NCBI RefSeq assembly: GCF_047511655.1
Contig: NC_133398.1
Coordinates: forward strand, 51,031,638-51,095,637
Direction of reading: 5' to 3'
DNA length: 64,000 bases
Origin: Castor canadensis
Lineage: Eukaryota > Chordata > Mammalia > Rodentia > Castoridae
In this document: positions 10,732-23,915 of the stretch, in pieces
How positions within the stretch are numbered: the first letter of the stretch is position 1
Layout of the letters: each line of letters begins with the position of its first letter
Program-made: the position numbers and the translations under genes
The notes under the pieces: model-generated
Told to the model about the DNA's origin: nothing
The model's input: only the letters and a program-made list of their open reading frames with translations
Database searches by the model: none

Positions 10732-13100
10732 GCCCTTGGAATAAAAAGATGAATACAGAGATCTGAAAACACAATTTTACATTTCTACCATCACTATTTT
10801 GGGTTAGTCTTCTGTGCTGCATTTGTTCACTTGGCTCTTTGCTCTTAAATGGGTAGGATATCAAAAAGCCCTTTCCTTTATTTCTAATTTACATTCTTCC
10901 TGCTGGAGGTCATAGAAGGAATATCTATATGCCATTTTTAAGCCAGTATTCCCCTTATTTCCAGTAGATGGCAGTGTAACACCAGGCTTACATATCTGGT
11001 TAAAGGACCCAACAGAAATCTAAGATTCCAAACTAAGAGCCTGGAGGACATAGAAGGAATGTATCCTAAAATCTTTATCATCCCATTGTTTTATGCTAAT
11101 CCAGCTCAACACTAGAGCTGGATCACCAAAGAAAGGCCGATAGAGGCCTGCAGAAATAGTTGGAAAGTGTGACAAGATGAGGCAATCTTCTTCCTTAAAC
11201 TCTACAGTCAGACCTAACAGGATCCACTACTTCCTTGGAGAAAAGTTGAGATGAAGATGACTTAAAGAAATAGTACATATGGTGCTCATGTAAAACTTTC
11301 AGTTGTTTTCGTAATTGTAAATGTATATTGCTATGTTTCAAATCTAAGCCTTGAAAAGTATCAGAAGCTATAATAACCAATGATGGCAACAGTATCATCA
11401 CTATGCAAAAGGGTTGTGAATTCCAGAATGAGAACGCTCTTCAGAGCCAGTTTACAGGCTGAACAATATCAGACTCATAGCTTTATAGTTATATGCCTCA
11501 TCTTACAATGAGAATTGTTTAAAGTTGATCACCATGCTATTGACCACTTGAATCCTGAAATTTTCCAGTGATTATATTTGGAGTAGTGGCACTAACCTAA
11601 CGAACTGCATCCAAATTGTATTCTTCAGTGCAGTTAAATTAGTATCTTTATATTTTCAAAAACCAGGAGTCAATTTCTATTAACTAACATCTTGGACTTT
11701 CTTATCTATTTATATAAGACCATAAATTCACATGCTTATCTACTCTCATCATGTCTCTTACACATACTTACTATACTGGCTGGAAAGCAACAGTGCCAGT
11801 TAAGACCTGGCAATGAACAGTAAAATTAGTTAAAACTAATTAAATACTTTAAAGCTTACTTAAACTTTAAGTTTTTAATTTAAGAATTAAGATAAAAATT
11901 TAAACGTCTCTCAAAATATATTGTCCTCAAATTAAGGACTACTAGAGAATTAAAGTGAGTATGACAAGTATAAAAGACATAAAAGTAAAATATAAATTGA
12001 TGTAGTTCAGAACTGAACACAAACAGTTAATACAATAAATGTAAACTGTTTAAACTTCCCTGTTAAAAGAAAAGTTCTTGCCGGCTTAAAACTAAAACCT
12101 CATTATTACTCTGCATAAGAGAAAAGCCTAAGTTTAAGTAAAACTAAAACAGTAAAAGAAAGGATGGCAAAGATAGAGGTAGAGAAAATAAAAAAGGAAA
12201 GTAAATAAAGTTATCAATATTAATATTAATGAGATACTAATAACGATTAATATAGATACTGGTATTGATGAGAATTGAATGAAAATATGTTAAATTTGAG
12301 AGAGGATCAATACAAATGAGAAACAAATGCAAGCATAGAACTAAGATTCGGGTAATATAAAACGTTATACCAAAATGTCAACAACATATAGAAATGTGAA
12401 TAGACTCAATGGTAATGGTATGAAACTTTTACTATAATGCCATTCATTTAAAAATATTAGCAAAGTAATGAAAATAAGAAGAATTGCAAAATATGATTAG
12501 GAAAGGAATATTGGTTACCAAACATCTGGAACTTTAAGCTGGACTTAAAATAGGAAGAAACATACCTTTGTTCAATTATTTATTACTCATCACATATTAG
12601 ACTAGAAAGAAAATAATGATTCTTCCTGAGCAAAAGTACTCCAAGTTGCATGCTATGACTACAATGCCTGAAATTAATTTAAAAATATTTTTAAACAAAC
12701 ACTTTGTTGCCTACTATCATACAGATAAGTTATGCTCATGCATTTTTTAATGAGGACACACTCTGAGAAATGCATCATTGGTGATTTCATCACCATGTGA
12801 ACAACACAGTGAGCTTACACTTCAGACAGCTTGAAGCTGTAGCTTGGAGTTGTCATGCACTAGGCTATACAGTCTTATAGCGCCACTATCATAAATGTGG
12901 TCTGTTGTTCACTAAGACATTGTTGTACGACATGACTCAATTCTTGACTGTACAGGCAAGTTGGGGAGAAAAAAATAAAATTAGAAATTCAGTAACGTAA
13001 ATAAAAGCACTCTCCATAAAATTCACAGAAGCAATCAAAGTTACACACCCTGGCAAACTTGTAGCTTTATCAAACATAGAAATTGAAAATAAACTAGTCA
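10732..13100. other. Unassigned AT-rich non-coding DNA with a possible old repeat
   Basis: No gene is recognised. From about 12700 to 12955 the blocks 'gcactaggctatacagtctt' and 'aaatgtggtctgttgttcac' resemble a known old mammalian interspersed repeat whose name I cannot place. The rest is AT-rich, with only short open frames. Confidence 0.45.
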
Positions 13101-13220
13101 AGCCGGAGGCCAGTGGCTCACGTTGTAATCCTAGCTGCTTGGGAAGCTGAGATCAGTAGGATCATGGTTCAAGGTCAGCTGGGCAGACAGTTCATAGCAA
13201 CAGTATCTTAGAAACACAAG
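13101..13220 (+). repeat. SINE, 7SL-like head only
   Basis: It contains 'ccagtggctcacgttgtaat', 'gggaagctgagatcagtagg' and 'gcagacagttcatagcaaca', matching the heads of the composite SINEs. The tRNA-like tail is lacking. Confidence 0.8.
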
Positions 13221-13456
13221 GATAACTTGGAACTAGAAAACTTATTTAAGCAATGCATCATTTAACATAACAGAGCTTGATAAGTGGGAGGTTTTTTTAA
13301 ATTATCATGTGGAATTTCAAACCAAAAACAATGAAATTTTGAGTTCTGTTATGAACAAACTTACCAGATAGCCTTAAACATTGGAGTCCTGTTTTTTTAG
13401 CCAATGCAAAATTTTGTAATACATGCACTGGCCATGTAGACAATATTTACTCACAA

Positions 13457-13785
13457 AGCCAGGCACTGTGGCTCACATTTATAATCTAAGCTACTGAGGA
13501 GGCAGAGATGGAGAGAATCACAGTTTGAGGCCAGCCTGGGCAAACAGGGAGATATCATCTCAACTAATAAAAAGCTGAATGTCGTGGTATGTTGCCTGTC
13601 ATTCCAACTATGTGGGAAGTGTAAATAGGAGGAGAGTGATCTGGGCTGGCATGGGCATAAAAGTGAGACCTTCTTTGAAAATAACTAAAACTTAAAGGGG
13701 ACTTGACTCAAGTGGTAGAGCTCCTGCCTAGCAAGTATAAGGCTCTAAGTTCAAACTCCAGTACCACCAAGAAAGAAAAGAAAAT
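13457..13785 (+). repeat. Composite SINE, full length
   Basis: The order is head ('aggcactgtggctcacattt'), second unit ('aaaaagctgaatgtcgtggt'), and tRNA-like tail ('gacttgactcaagtggtaga'...'gttcaaactccagtaccacc'), ending A-rich. The arrangement matches 3594-3897 and 47630-47930. Confidence 0.85.
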
Positions 13786-13799
13786 ATTGCTTCACAGAA

Positions 13800-16220
13800 T
13801 TATGCCAATCCTACAAATGTGTGTGTGTATTTCCATCCATAATAATATAATATGTTTATTAACATAACCACTACTGTCATCACTAAAGTATTTAAATATT
13901 AGGACATCATCACCATCACAATGTCAGATGCATTTTTTTAAATTCCAATTACCTGTTGAAATTTCAAATGTTATCACTAGCAACAAATATTGTTTGTTAT
14001 TTTCCTTGAGGGGACAGTTTTCTTTAAATATTTTGAGGATGTGTCTCAAGTGACCGCATCTGAATAACCATTCTTTCAAATCCAAATGTTATTCTATAAA
14101 TGTTATTCTATAAAAAGAGTGATTAGTTTAGCTCATAACTCGATTGCATGAGTGCTTTTTCCTAGAAAAAATCCTGTTACTTGTTACACCACTCATGTGC
14201 AATCATGCAGAATGTTCAAAAGACTATCCTACAAAATATTAAACAGATGTATACTCAAAAGACAAAATTTTGAAAAATTAAAATTTTACTATTTTGTCAA
14301 TGGAATTACAAGTGAAGCTGACATCTTGTTTTAATTGAAGTACATTGCAGTGGAAAAAGATGTTCACTAAACATTTCCGTGCTATTACCTGGAGTGAAAC
14401 TTAGAAAACAGCAGTTTTACCCACCATGGTTTTTGTATGGCCAGGCCAAATTGTTAACATGCAGGGAAAGGTAAATCATGTCTTGATATGGCTACAGATA
14501 GTTTTGACTTCATGGAGCCTCTTAAAATATCTTTGGGATTCCAGAAGTCCATAATCACATTTTGAGAACTGTTAGTCTGACAAATTTCCCTGAACTTGCT
14601 CTTATAGAACTACCCTCCAACCTTAAATACTAAAGCAACTTTCCTGGGCTCTTAAATCCACACCCTTAACAAGTCTGTCATTGTGTTCTGTACATTTCTC
14701 CACGTGACACGCCATGCTCTCCATCCACAGTGCAGTCTACCCACTCTGCTCTTTTCCGCTTCTTTAAATATACCAGGCCTTTGCATGCTGTCTGGTCATT
14801 CTCTTTGCAATTTCTTTCACAATGGGAAATTTTGTCCTGTGCATGATATTTAAACTCCTACCCATCCTTAAAGTCTAACTTATTAATTTCCCTAGGGAGG
14901 GATGAAGGTAACCTAAATGAGCCACCCTTGACTTTCACTGCCATAGCATCTGTTACTGCTCCTGTAGAGTGCAGACGCTGAATATAAATACCTAATGACA
15001 ATACAACCACTTCTTCAAAGCCTATGTCCTTTGCTCTGATGTCAAGTTCCATAAGGGCAGGGAGGGACTACAACCAATGAACAAATAAACAAACATGATG
15101 GAGAAGGTTTGGACTGAGGTTTTCCCAAAGCAAGGAGCAATTTGGAGAAGTCTTTTTTTAAAAAGTCAAGGTTAATGAATTGAAAAAAAAAAACAGATTC
15201 TTTTATTAATAAGAAGAAGGTAAACATGTTCCTATATAATAAGACAATACAGCACATGAATGCAAATAGTAAGAAAAAATATACTAATGAAAATAAATAT
15301 TTTGCAAGCTAAGTTTAAGTCTTAGGGTACAAGTTACATTTCTTCTGTTTCTGAAAATGAATACAGATATGTTTAATTTTACTGATAAACATATGGTGAC
15401 TAAGATAAGAGTTATTTTATAACTGAAGCAAAAAGCAGTTTTGGAAATGACTGAACAGTAAGAGTTTGACCTAGGACATTAGGCACTGGGAATCTGGCCC
15501 TTCTTACTTCCTGAGTTTTCTTAGAAGTTTGGTCATGAAGAGGAGTGCTTCCTGGTTTCCTCTCTCACAACCTTCCAGGCACAGTCACTGGCTTTTTTTT
15601 TCTTTCAGGTGAAGAATTATTTTTGAGGAGCATCTCATGACCCTTAAATTCCAGGAGAGATCCTTCCTCTACCATTGCCTGCACCAATCAGGTCTCCAGA
15701 TCTTTTAGTTGCTGAGGAAGTCCAGTGCAGACCTGGTCCGAGGTACCTTAAGCCAAGCACCTGAGGAACCCTCTGTGATAAAGAGCTTAAAGAAGTGCTG
15801 GAGATTTTGTGGAGGACAGAGGTGGCCTGAGCTTACTGGAAAAGGCTGCCTTGGGAGTATTTTAAGTCAGTCCTATCTTTCAGACAGGTAATTTCCAAGA
15901 AACTTTTCTGGTTGAGATAGGGAGATTGTGAGTTTATTCCCTGTTTCACTGTTCATCTGTTAATTAGATTACATGAGACTTCGTTTTCTGAATCTCCCCC
16001 CTTATTCTTCTATTTCACCATTTCAGATTTCTTTCTGTTCAAGGACTTGAGAAGCAACTCCTATGTATCTTATATTTACATTGAAATTATTCATTAAAAA
16101 AGTAGAAGTCCCCCTTCAACAGGATGCTTACCTTAACAAAAACTGACTTTGAACTAATAATAAAGTTGTCTGGGTCTTTCTTCCTGGTGTTCAAGAAAGA
16201 TTTTTATTAAGCTCTTGCTT
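13800..16220. other. Unassigned non-coding DNA
   Basis: No gene or clear repeat is recognised. There is a short tandem repeat of 'aaatgttattctata' at about 14083-14113. The open frames at 14152-14334, 14858-15257 and 15709-15891 are short and show no similarity I can name. Confidence 0.45.
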
Positions 16221-16223
16221 TAT

Positions 16224-16405
16224 GCCTGGGCTGACCTCATATCCTCATATTTATGCTTCCCAACTATTTGGGATGACAGGTGTGTGCTACCTTGTCTAGT
16301 TTTTATTGGTTGAGATGGAGTCTTACAAATGTTTTGCCCACACAAGCCTTGAATTGTAATCCTCTTGATCTCAGCCTCCTGAGTAGCTAGAATTGCACCC
16401 AGTCT
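16224..16405 (-). repeat. SINE (7SL-like part), antisense
   Basis: In reverse orientation it shows 'ctcagcctcctgagtagcta', 'tttttattggttgagatgga' and 'gggatgacaggtgtgtgcta', the complement of the SINE head and second unit. Confidence 0.8.
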
Positions 16406-16575
16406 TAGAATAACTTTTGATGATGCTTTACTAGGTTTGTTTCAAATCTCCTTTCTATCCCTCTATATTTCCTTCTTGAAAGTGTTAATATACTAGATCA
16501 AGTGTGTAACATATAATATTTAATTCTATCTTCAAACATCAGGCTCTTAGGAGCATGTTAAAATAGTTGGGCTTC

Positions 16576-17526
16576 CATCATTAGCAACACCACTAACAAC
16601 AGGTGTTGGCAAGGGTGCAGGGATAAGGAACCCTTTTATACTGCTGGTGGGAATGCAAACTAGTACAACCACTCTGGAAAAAAATTTGGAAGCTTCTTAA
16701 AAATCTAAACATAGATCTACCATATGATCCAGCAATACCACTCTTGGGGATATACCCAAAAGAATGTGACACAGGTTACTCTAGAGGCACTTGCACACCC
16801 ATGTTTATTGCAGCACTATTCACAATAGCTAAGATATGGAAACAGCCAAGATGCCCCACTACTGACTAATGGATCAAGAAAATGTGGTATCTATACACAA
16901 TGGAATTTTATGCAACCATGAAGAAGAACGAAATGTTATCATTCACAACTAAATGGATGGAACTGGAGAACATCATTCTGAGTGAGGTTAGCCTGGCCCA
17001 AAAGATCAAAAATCATATGTTCTCCCTCATATGCGGACATTACATCAAGGGTAAAGACAACAAGGGTATTGGACTTTGATCACATGATAAAGCGAGAGCA
17101 CACAAGTGAGGTATGAGGATAGGTAAGACACCCAAAAAACTAGATAGCATTTTTTGCCCTCAATGCAGAGAAACTAATGCAGATACTTTAAAGTGACAGA
17201 GGCCAATAGGAGAAGGGGACCAGGAACTAGACAAAAGGTTAGTTAGAGAAGATTTAATTTAGAAGGTAACACACAGGTACAGGAAAGCAATGCGAGTCAA
17301 CTCCCTGTATAGCTATCCTTATCTCAACTAGCAAAAACCCTTGGTCCTTCTTATTATTGCTTATATTCTCTCTTCAACAAATTTAGAGATTAAGGGCAAA
17401 ATAGTTTCTTCTTGGTAGAGAGAGGGTGGAGGGGGAGAAGGAGGAGGTGGGGAGGTAAGGGATGGGGTTGGGGGAAGGGGGGAGAAATGACCCAAACATT
17501 GTATGCACATATGAATAAAAGAAAAA
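16576..17526 (+). mobile_element. 5'-truncated L1, ORF2 3' end and 3' UTR, 16-bp target-site duplication
   Basis: It begins inside the ORF2 cysteine-rich region and runs through '[18 protein letters not shown]' (frame at 16882-17079), the 3' UTR, a G-rich block at 17421-17485 and an A-rich tail. The frame contains a stop in 'gactaatgg' near 16863. The direct repeat 'aaaatagttgggcttc' lies at 16560-16575 and 17527-17542 with no mismatch, which fixes the insertion limits. Confidence 0.95.
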
Positions 17527-17542
17527 AAAATAGTTGGGCTTC

Positions 17543-19320
17543 TTATGCAACTTTTAACACATGGGATCTTTCACCTTGTTCAAGCTGCTGTTAGTTCATA
17601 AATGGGTCACAGATCTCAATATAAGGATAGAAGTTGTTTGTTCTTGCTTATTGTGAGTTCTTTATCCCACTGTCCAACTTAAATGTCATTACCTCCACTT
17701 TAAGTTGATAAAAAAAAATCCAAAGAATACTCTGTCTGTGTGTGTGTTCATACAGTAGCATGGGCTGGTAACAGGGACAGTCATATGAGCTAGCTGGAGG
17801 ATGGCTTCTGATTTCTAGTTCCATAGTAGTATGTTACAGTCCACCATCATTATTCTCCAATTCTGAAGCATCCTTACCTCTTTGGCATTTTTACATATAG
17901 GGCATCCTTCTCTGATTATGAAATAGACTGGACATGTCTACCTTAGTGTTGTCTGAACAACCACATTCACACAATTCCAAACCTTTCTAAATCTCTCCTT
18001 GTAAGTAATGCACTTATGAACACCTTCACCAAAACCCTTCAGGCAATCACATTTATAGTACATGATTGGAAAACATGGGGGTGAGATTGTGCAGCCTATG
18101 AACATACATTATAAACTCCCATGTTTCCTCCTTTCAACTCATTCATTTCCTAAAAAGAGTATGCAAATGAATGATGCAGAATGGCCACTAGTGACACTTT
18201 TCTGTTAGCCTACTCTCTTCATAAGGGGGAGAATTCTCCATCATTGTCTAATCCGTATACCTTAAATAGCTTAATGACATTTAGCTTGTCAAATTTGGTT
18301 TTACTTATCCTATATAACAGACAAAAATTACTGAACATTACTCTGCACCAGTCCTGACACTGAGCTCAGGCAATACCAAGATGATTGAGCATCCAGTCTT
18401 GCCCTCAAGGAAAGTCAAGTGTGACTACCATCATCCAGTTGTTCGAGCAACTGTGTCTTCACTGCTTCCTGGTATCCCCTTTGTCCTACCCCAGCTTACC
18501 CTAACTCTGACCAAGAAATAGCTAAGCAGCTAAATTTGTTTTTTTCTACTTTTACATAATCTAGAAGTTATCTTCTCTTTCTTTGTGTTGTCTTTCACTT
18601 TATGAAACTGGTTATAATTCTCTTGTAGTCTTTTCTATTTCCACTTTAAGGTTTGTTGCAAGTAAAGGAAAACAATAAGGGAAAGGAAGAGATAATATAT
18701 TTCTTATGTCAAATTTTTTACTCAGAATTTTCCTCTCTGCTTTAACTCTGCTAGGAGTTAAGGAAGCAGTTATGAAAAAGTAATGCACAAAAGCAAGTGG
18801 AAAGTAAACACGAAAGTGGAATAGGAAGTGACATAATCTCTATCCAAATGACAAAGTGCCATTCTGGAAACTATTCCTGCAAGGTACTAAAAGTTCTACA
18901 GTGCCAGGTGTGAAGCCAGCCAGTTGTTGAGAATGCACTGCAACTGTATACAAAGTGATAAGGGTGGCTAGTTTTCATTCGGCTTCACAAGACCAGAGAA
19001 TTTACTTACATTTTTTTTAATCCATCTATTTACTTTTTTATAATATATAGGGATTTTTGGACTCTGGGGATGTGCAAAGTCAGCAATTCTGCATGCTGAT
19101 AGATGTTAGTCATTTGCATATGATGATTTTCACATAAGAGATGAAATTAGAAACAACAATATTTATTGGTAAGCTAATTATTAAAGGCTGGGAAGCAGAT
19201 GTCTCAGGGGAACATATATGCAGTTGATGATAGCTAGGTGATTAATTTTCATCTTCATAGGAATGGCTAAAAGATGTTGAGTGCTTCTCCCACCCACTCC
19301 CAGGCAATATTGTAAGTATG
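17543..19320. other. Unassigned non-coding DNA, possible L2 relic
   Basis: No gene is recognised. About 18310-18440 ('ctgaacattactctgcacca'...'gccctcaaggaaagtcaagt') resembles an old L2 LINE, with low certainty. Confidence 0.4.
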
Positions 19321-19560
19321 ATAAATACTTTTCTTTTTTTAGGGATGCATTGTGATATTTACAAAAATTCTTATAATATATCATAGTTGAATTCATCCCT
19401 TTCATATACCTGTTGCAGTATATGTGATTATCATTTTCACATAACAGAGTAGGACACTGAGGTGCCCAAGGTCACAGAACTAGTGAGCACTAAAGCAATG
19501 GCATGACCCTCAGCAGTACAGAGTCCAATGTTGTAAACATTAGACTGCACTTGTAACTGA
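19320..19560 (-). repeat. Antisense L1 3'-end fragment next to an antisense MIR
   Basis: The 19330-19410 part ('ttgtgatatttacaaaaatt'...'atatatcatagttgaattca') is the complement of the L1 3' UTR type seen at 60.5 kb. From 19425, 'aggacactgaggtgcccaag' and 'gtcacagaactagtgagcac' are the complement of the MIR core. Confidence 0.6.
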
Positions 19561-22044
19561 GCCATCATTTGCTAGTCTCAATTTTCATGGTTACGAGAAA
19601 GAACCATTCACTCATTCCAGTGACATAGCAATAAGCTTGAGTAGGCTACAGTTACAGTTCAGCTTGCCAAGTTCTAGTCTTGCCTTTCAAACAATGTGTT
19701 TTTTTTTTTTGAGTTAATCTAGGTCCTGATTAGGTCCTCCTTCCCATCTGAGATATTTTCAGATATTATTCAGACAGTTAAACAATCTATTTTAACTTAC
19801 CCTAGCTCTGTTTTTAGAGGATTATGATTTTCTGATACAGTAATGTCTTTAAGGTATATACACCATTTAGATTTTTAATAAGAAGATGGTGAATTTTGTA
19901 AAAATACAAGAGATAAATAAGCAGAAAATTCATGATCTCTTCCATTCATTATTTTATGCTTCTTGCTAATCTGTAAGTCACCAGTTATTGAATGCTTTCC
20001 CTTTCTCTGACTTTGTCTAGGCTTTTCTTCCCAGGAACACCCAGGGCATGTGAAGATACACTGAAATATTGTGATGGAATTCATTGTTTGGAGTCCCCGT
20101 CCAGGCACTCATGTCCAGAAACATGCACTTTTAATTGATGAGAGAGAAAGAATATAAAAGGAAAGAAAATGACACAAACATGGAAAACTCTGGCAAATGA
20201 AAAATTTGGCCCTCCATTTTTAAAGGCACTCACTCATCACCAAACATCTCAGAACATGCTGAGATGCATGCTGGGAAGCAGTATGAGATGGCACAATCTA
20301 CTGGCTATTATTACACATAAGATTCCCCAGCACATCTTCCCACTTAGCACCAGCAGCTCTTGTGTGACTTGGGATAAGTCTCTCCTGGACCAATTTCTTC
20401 TCAGGACCTCTCAATAGCTGGAAGACCTAGAGACTGTTTAAAGAAAGAAAAGAAGGCAGAATAGTTGCTACTGGGAAGTAAGAATTCCAAACTGGCTGTG
20501 AAGAGGTACTTTCAAGGAATCAGTCTGTTCCTGAAATAGAAGGACTACGTGCCTGGTAGTCAGAATGGAAATCAGAAGGTTCTTGATGTCTATGAGCGAA
20601 CTCTCTGAAAAACTAAGGAAATATGGAAGACGTTGACTTTCCAAATAGTTCATCTGGTTTAACAACATTGTCTTTTGTAGGATTCAAGTGAAATTATCAT
20701 CTCCATTTTTATGCCAGATGAAAAGTAATAGCAAATGTGTGAGGTTATTATAAAACTGTATTAAATACTATAAGTTACAAGGTTTTCAGAACATAGAAAT
20801 GCACAACCCACTATTTCTAGAAAAAAACCTTTGTAACTTTATTTATTTAAATTACTTGAAATAGTTATGCTTTTTACAATTTTACATATTAAAAACTTAT
20901 TAAATTTGTTTTGTGTTATATTTTGTACAAGACTACTTTTGTTTTTAAGTTGTGTGGAAATTAAAGCAATTTTTCAAAGCCTGTTTTCTTGCTTACACAT
21001 ACTTCTTGAATAAATACTTAACCCAAAGCCTGATTCCATAAATTATCCTCAAACAAAGTAACTAAATGAAAAAAGAATGGGCATAGCCCAGCACAGGTTA
21101 TGAGAGAATCTGTATTTTGAAAATTTGCTATGTGAACACCCCAAGACATATCTCAGAGCTACAAAGAACTAATCTGTGAGAAAAGTTCAGGACATAGGCA
21201 CCATCCCCTGCTTGGTATTTATAATAACTAGGGGTGCTTCATGGTTTAATAGACACTGAAGTAATTCAAGGAAAGTCAATCCAGTATCTAGCTTGGACCC
21301 TGAGAATCATGGAGAAGGCTCAGAAGGAAGCATGAGGAAAGCTTCTTCTACTCTTGATCTGGTCCTGATACCTTATTTTTACTCTTGCATTCTAAACATT
21401 TCAAGCACAAACTGAAAAGGTATCCCTACAATCAAAATAATTGTAAAAGCAATTTACATCAGAATGCTACTTTATGTTCCAAGATGGTTTCATATTTATT
21501 CTTTTATTTGACCCACAAAACTCTCCTACATCAATCAGTGGAAATATTTTATCATAGCTATTCTTATTCATGCAACAAATGCTGTTTGAGCTGCTACTAA
21601 TATACCATGTATTAGGTCTGATGCTACATGCTACAGCACAAAATTGAGTAAGATTTTACAGTTGCATTAGGTTGCACATAGTCTTTTAGAAAGCTGGCCT
21701 AAAGATAAGGATGGTGAAGTTAGCAAGTGGTATATCTCCCCCCCACCTCATCCCAAACAAGAGAACGGGAACACATTAGTACTTCTCAGACTCTTTGGTA
21801 TACAATCAGAAAAGGATTCTGATTAGTATGTGGCAAAATTTTGCAATCAAACCCTGATTAGATAAGAGAAGATAACAGGAAGCAAAATATCATTCACCAG
21901 ATTTTGTGAGGGCAGTGAAAAGAATTCAAAGATAATGATTAGTAATTGCTAATTTGGATAACTGAAAATGGCTACTCTAAAATTTAAGAACACAACTCAT
22001 CCAATTTATACATTACATGATCTTAAATGTAACAAATCCTAAAG

Positions 22045-22045
<1 letters not shown>
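19560..22045. other. Unassigned non-coding DNA
   Basis: No gene or clear repeat is recognised. The region is AT-rich around 20820-20960. Its small open frames, for example 20169-20417, carry no recognisable domain. Confidence 0.45.

Positions 22046-22077
<32 letters not shown>
22046..22077. repeat. (CA)n microsatellite
   Basis: This is an uninterrupted ac dinucleotide run of about 16 units. Confidence 0.97.
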
Positions 22078-22080
<3 letters not shown>

Positions 22081-22498
22081 CTATCAGAGCTACTGAATAA
22101 ATTCTGTAAAGTTGCAATATACAGGGTTAACAAACAACATCAATTGCATACTAGCAGAGATTAATCCAAAAAAAAGAATTAAGAAAAAAATTCCATTTGC
22201 AATGACATCAAAAAGGACAGAATACTTGGTATTAGATTTAGTCAAAGAAGTACAAAATTTGTACACTGAAAACTAAAAAAATCCTGAAAAATATTGAAGA
22301 GGACCTAAATAAATGGAAGAATAGCCCATTTTCATTGATTGTTTGGATGCCAATATGCCCCAAAATGATCTGCAGAATCCATGCAATCCCAACTCAAAAC
22401 CATTGTCCAGTCTTGCAGAATGAAAATGCTCATCTTCAAACTGATATAAAATTGAAAGGGTCTATGTATAGACAAAATAATCTTGAAAAGTAAGAGCA

Positions 22499-22581
22499 TC
22501 TTGTACTTTTCTTTGTAAATTCATTTTATTACTTTTGTTAGTATGAATAAAATTTTCTCCCATTAAAAAAAAAAAAGAAAA
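22499..22581 (+). pseudogene. Tiny 5'-truncated retrocopy with poly(A) signal, tail and target-site duplication
   Basis: About 65 bases of unique AT-rich sequence carry AATAAA at 22546-22551. Some 12 bases further is an A run (22564-22576). The 14-base direct repeat 'gaaaagtaagagca' lies exactly at 22485-22498 and 22582-22595. This is the signature of L1-mediated retroposition of the last bases of a polyadenylated RNA. I do not recognise the source transcript, and no coding sequence is included. Confidence 0.85.
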
Positions 22582-22756
22582 GAAAAGTAAGAGCAAAGTT
22601 GGAGAGTTCACTCTTCCTGGGTTGAAAACATGTTACAAACCACCACAGTCATCAAAGCAGTATGGTACTGGCATAACAGTAACTGTATAAACCAATGCAA
22701 TGAAATTCAAAGGCCAGAAATAAACTCATCCAACTCTGGTCATTCGTTTTGTTTTT

Positions 22757-22791
22757 GGGGGGTTTTGGGGGGGGTTTGTTTGTTTGTTGGG
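22757..22791 (+). repeat. G/T-rich low-complexity tract
   Basis: It has runs of 6, 8 and 3 G separated by T-rich spacers, next to the poly(T) start of an antisense SINE. Confidence 0.85.
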
Positions 22792-22918
22792 TTTTTTTTT
22801 TTTTTTTTTGAGATAGGGTCTTGTTATGTAGCCCAGGCTGGCTTTGAACTCACAATTCTCCTCTCTTCATCTCCCAAGTACTTGGTTTGTAGGCACATGC
22901 TAGCACACCCAACAGTCA
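22785..22918 (-). repeat. B1-like (7SL-derived) SINE, antisense
   Basis: After the poly(T), 'gagatagggtcttgttatgt', 'agcccaggctggctttgaac' and 'ctcccaagtacttgg' are the complement of a B1/7SL-type SINE. It is closer to rodent B1 than to the composite SINEs. Confidence 0.85.
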
Positions 22919-23613
22919 TTTGATTTTTAAGAAAGTCACCACAATCACTCAATAGAGAACACTCCCTTAACAAATGCTGTTGAGATTCCTGGTTATTCAC
23001 ATGAAAATTATGAAATTGGACTTCAACCTCACATCTTACAAAAATATTTAAAATAGATCAAAGGCCAATGTAAGAACTAAAACTATAAAAATTTCAGGAA
23101 AAAATTTAGCCTTGGATTTGCCATGGATCATTATACAAGACATCAAAAGCCTAAGCAATAAAAGAAAAATAGAGAAGGTGGACTTCAAGAAAATTAAACA
23201 CTTTTGTGCTCAAAGGTCATTATCAAGAATGTAAAAAGTCAACTACAGAAAGAAGACAATATTTGTAAACCATATCTCTTCATAAGGATGGTGTGTAGAC
23301 TATGTAAAGAACTGTTAAAACTCAATGACCAAAAGAAAACTCAATTTTAAAAATTGACACAAGGACTTGAATAGGTATTTCTCCAAAGATATATAAATGG
23401 ACAGCAAGAACTTGAAAGTGTGATTAATATCACATTTTCACTATGTAAATGCAAATCAAAACCAGAATGAGATGCCACTTCACACCCACTAAGAAAGGTA
23501 AAATCAAAAGAAATGGAATAACAAATGTTAATGGAAATGTGAAGAAACTGGAAGTTCATTCATTGTTGGTATTAATGACTAGGGTTGCAAGGTTCAAATT
23601 CAAAAAAGTCTAA

Positions 23614-23915
23614 TCTTGCTAGAGCAGTGAGGCACAACTGTAATCCCAGATATTCAGGAGGCAGAGATCAGGAGGACTGTGGTTTGAGGACAGACTAGGC
23701 GAAAAAGTTAGCCAAACCTCACCTCAACAAAAAAACTGGATATGGTGGTTCATGCTTATAATTGAAGCAATGGAGGAGGGATAGGTAGGAGAATTGCTGT
23801 CTGAGCACCCCCCTCCACCCCCGGCAAAAGGGGTTGGGGGCATGACTCAAGGGGTAGAGTGCCTGCCCTAGCAAGTGCAAGGCCCAAGTGCAAAAAAAAG
23901 GTCTGAAAAAAAAGG
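23614..23915 (+). repeat. Composite SINE
   Basis: The head ('tgaggcacaactgtaatccc'), middle ('aaactggatatggtggttca') and tRNA-like tail ('ggggcatgactcaaggggta'...'gtgcaaggccc') appear in the usual order. Confidence 0.85.

Larger units (their letters stand above)
22090..23600 (+). mobile_element. Ancient L1 (L1M-type) ORF2 remnant with two later insertions
   Basis: Blocks such as 'gttgcaatatacagggttaa', 'attccatttgcaatgacatc', 'gcagtatggtactggcataa' and 'gcaaatcaaaaccagaatga' follow old L1 ORF2 order. The frame is destroyed. The element is interrupted at 22499-22581 by a small retrocopy and at about 22740-22920 by an antisense SINE. Confidence 0.75.

Noticed and set aside
10518-10864. Minus-strand frames rich in Phe and Pro
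   Set aside because: They translate the complement of the L1 poly(A) tail and G-rich 3' UTR.
22046-22077. CA repeat as a CRISPR-like or regulatory array
   Set aside because: It is a plain dinucleotide microsatellite. No spaced direct repeats exist in the window.
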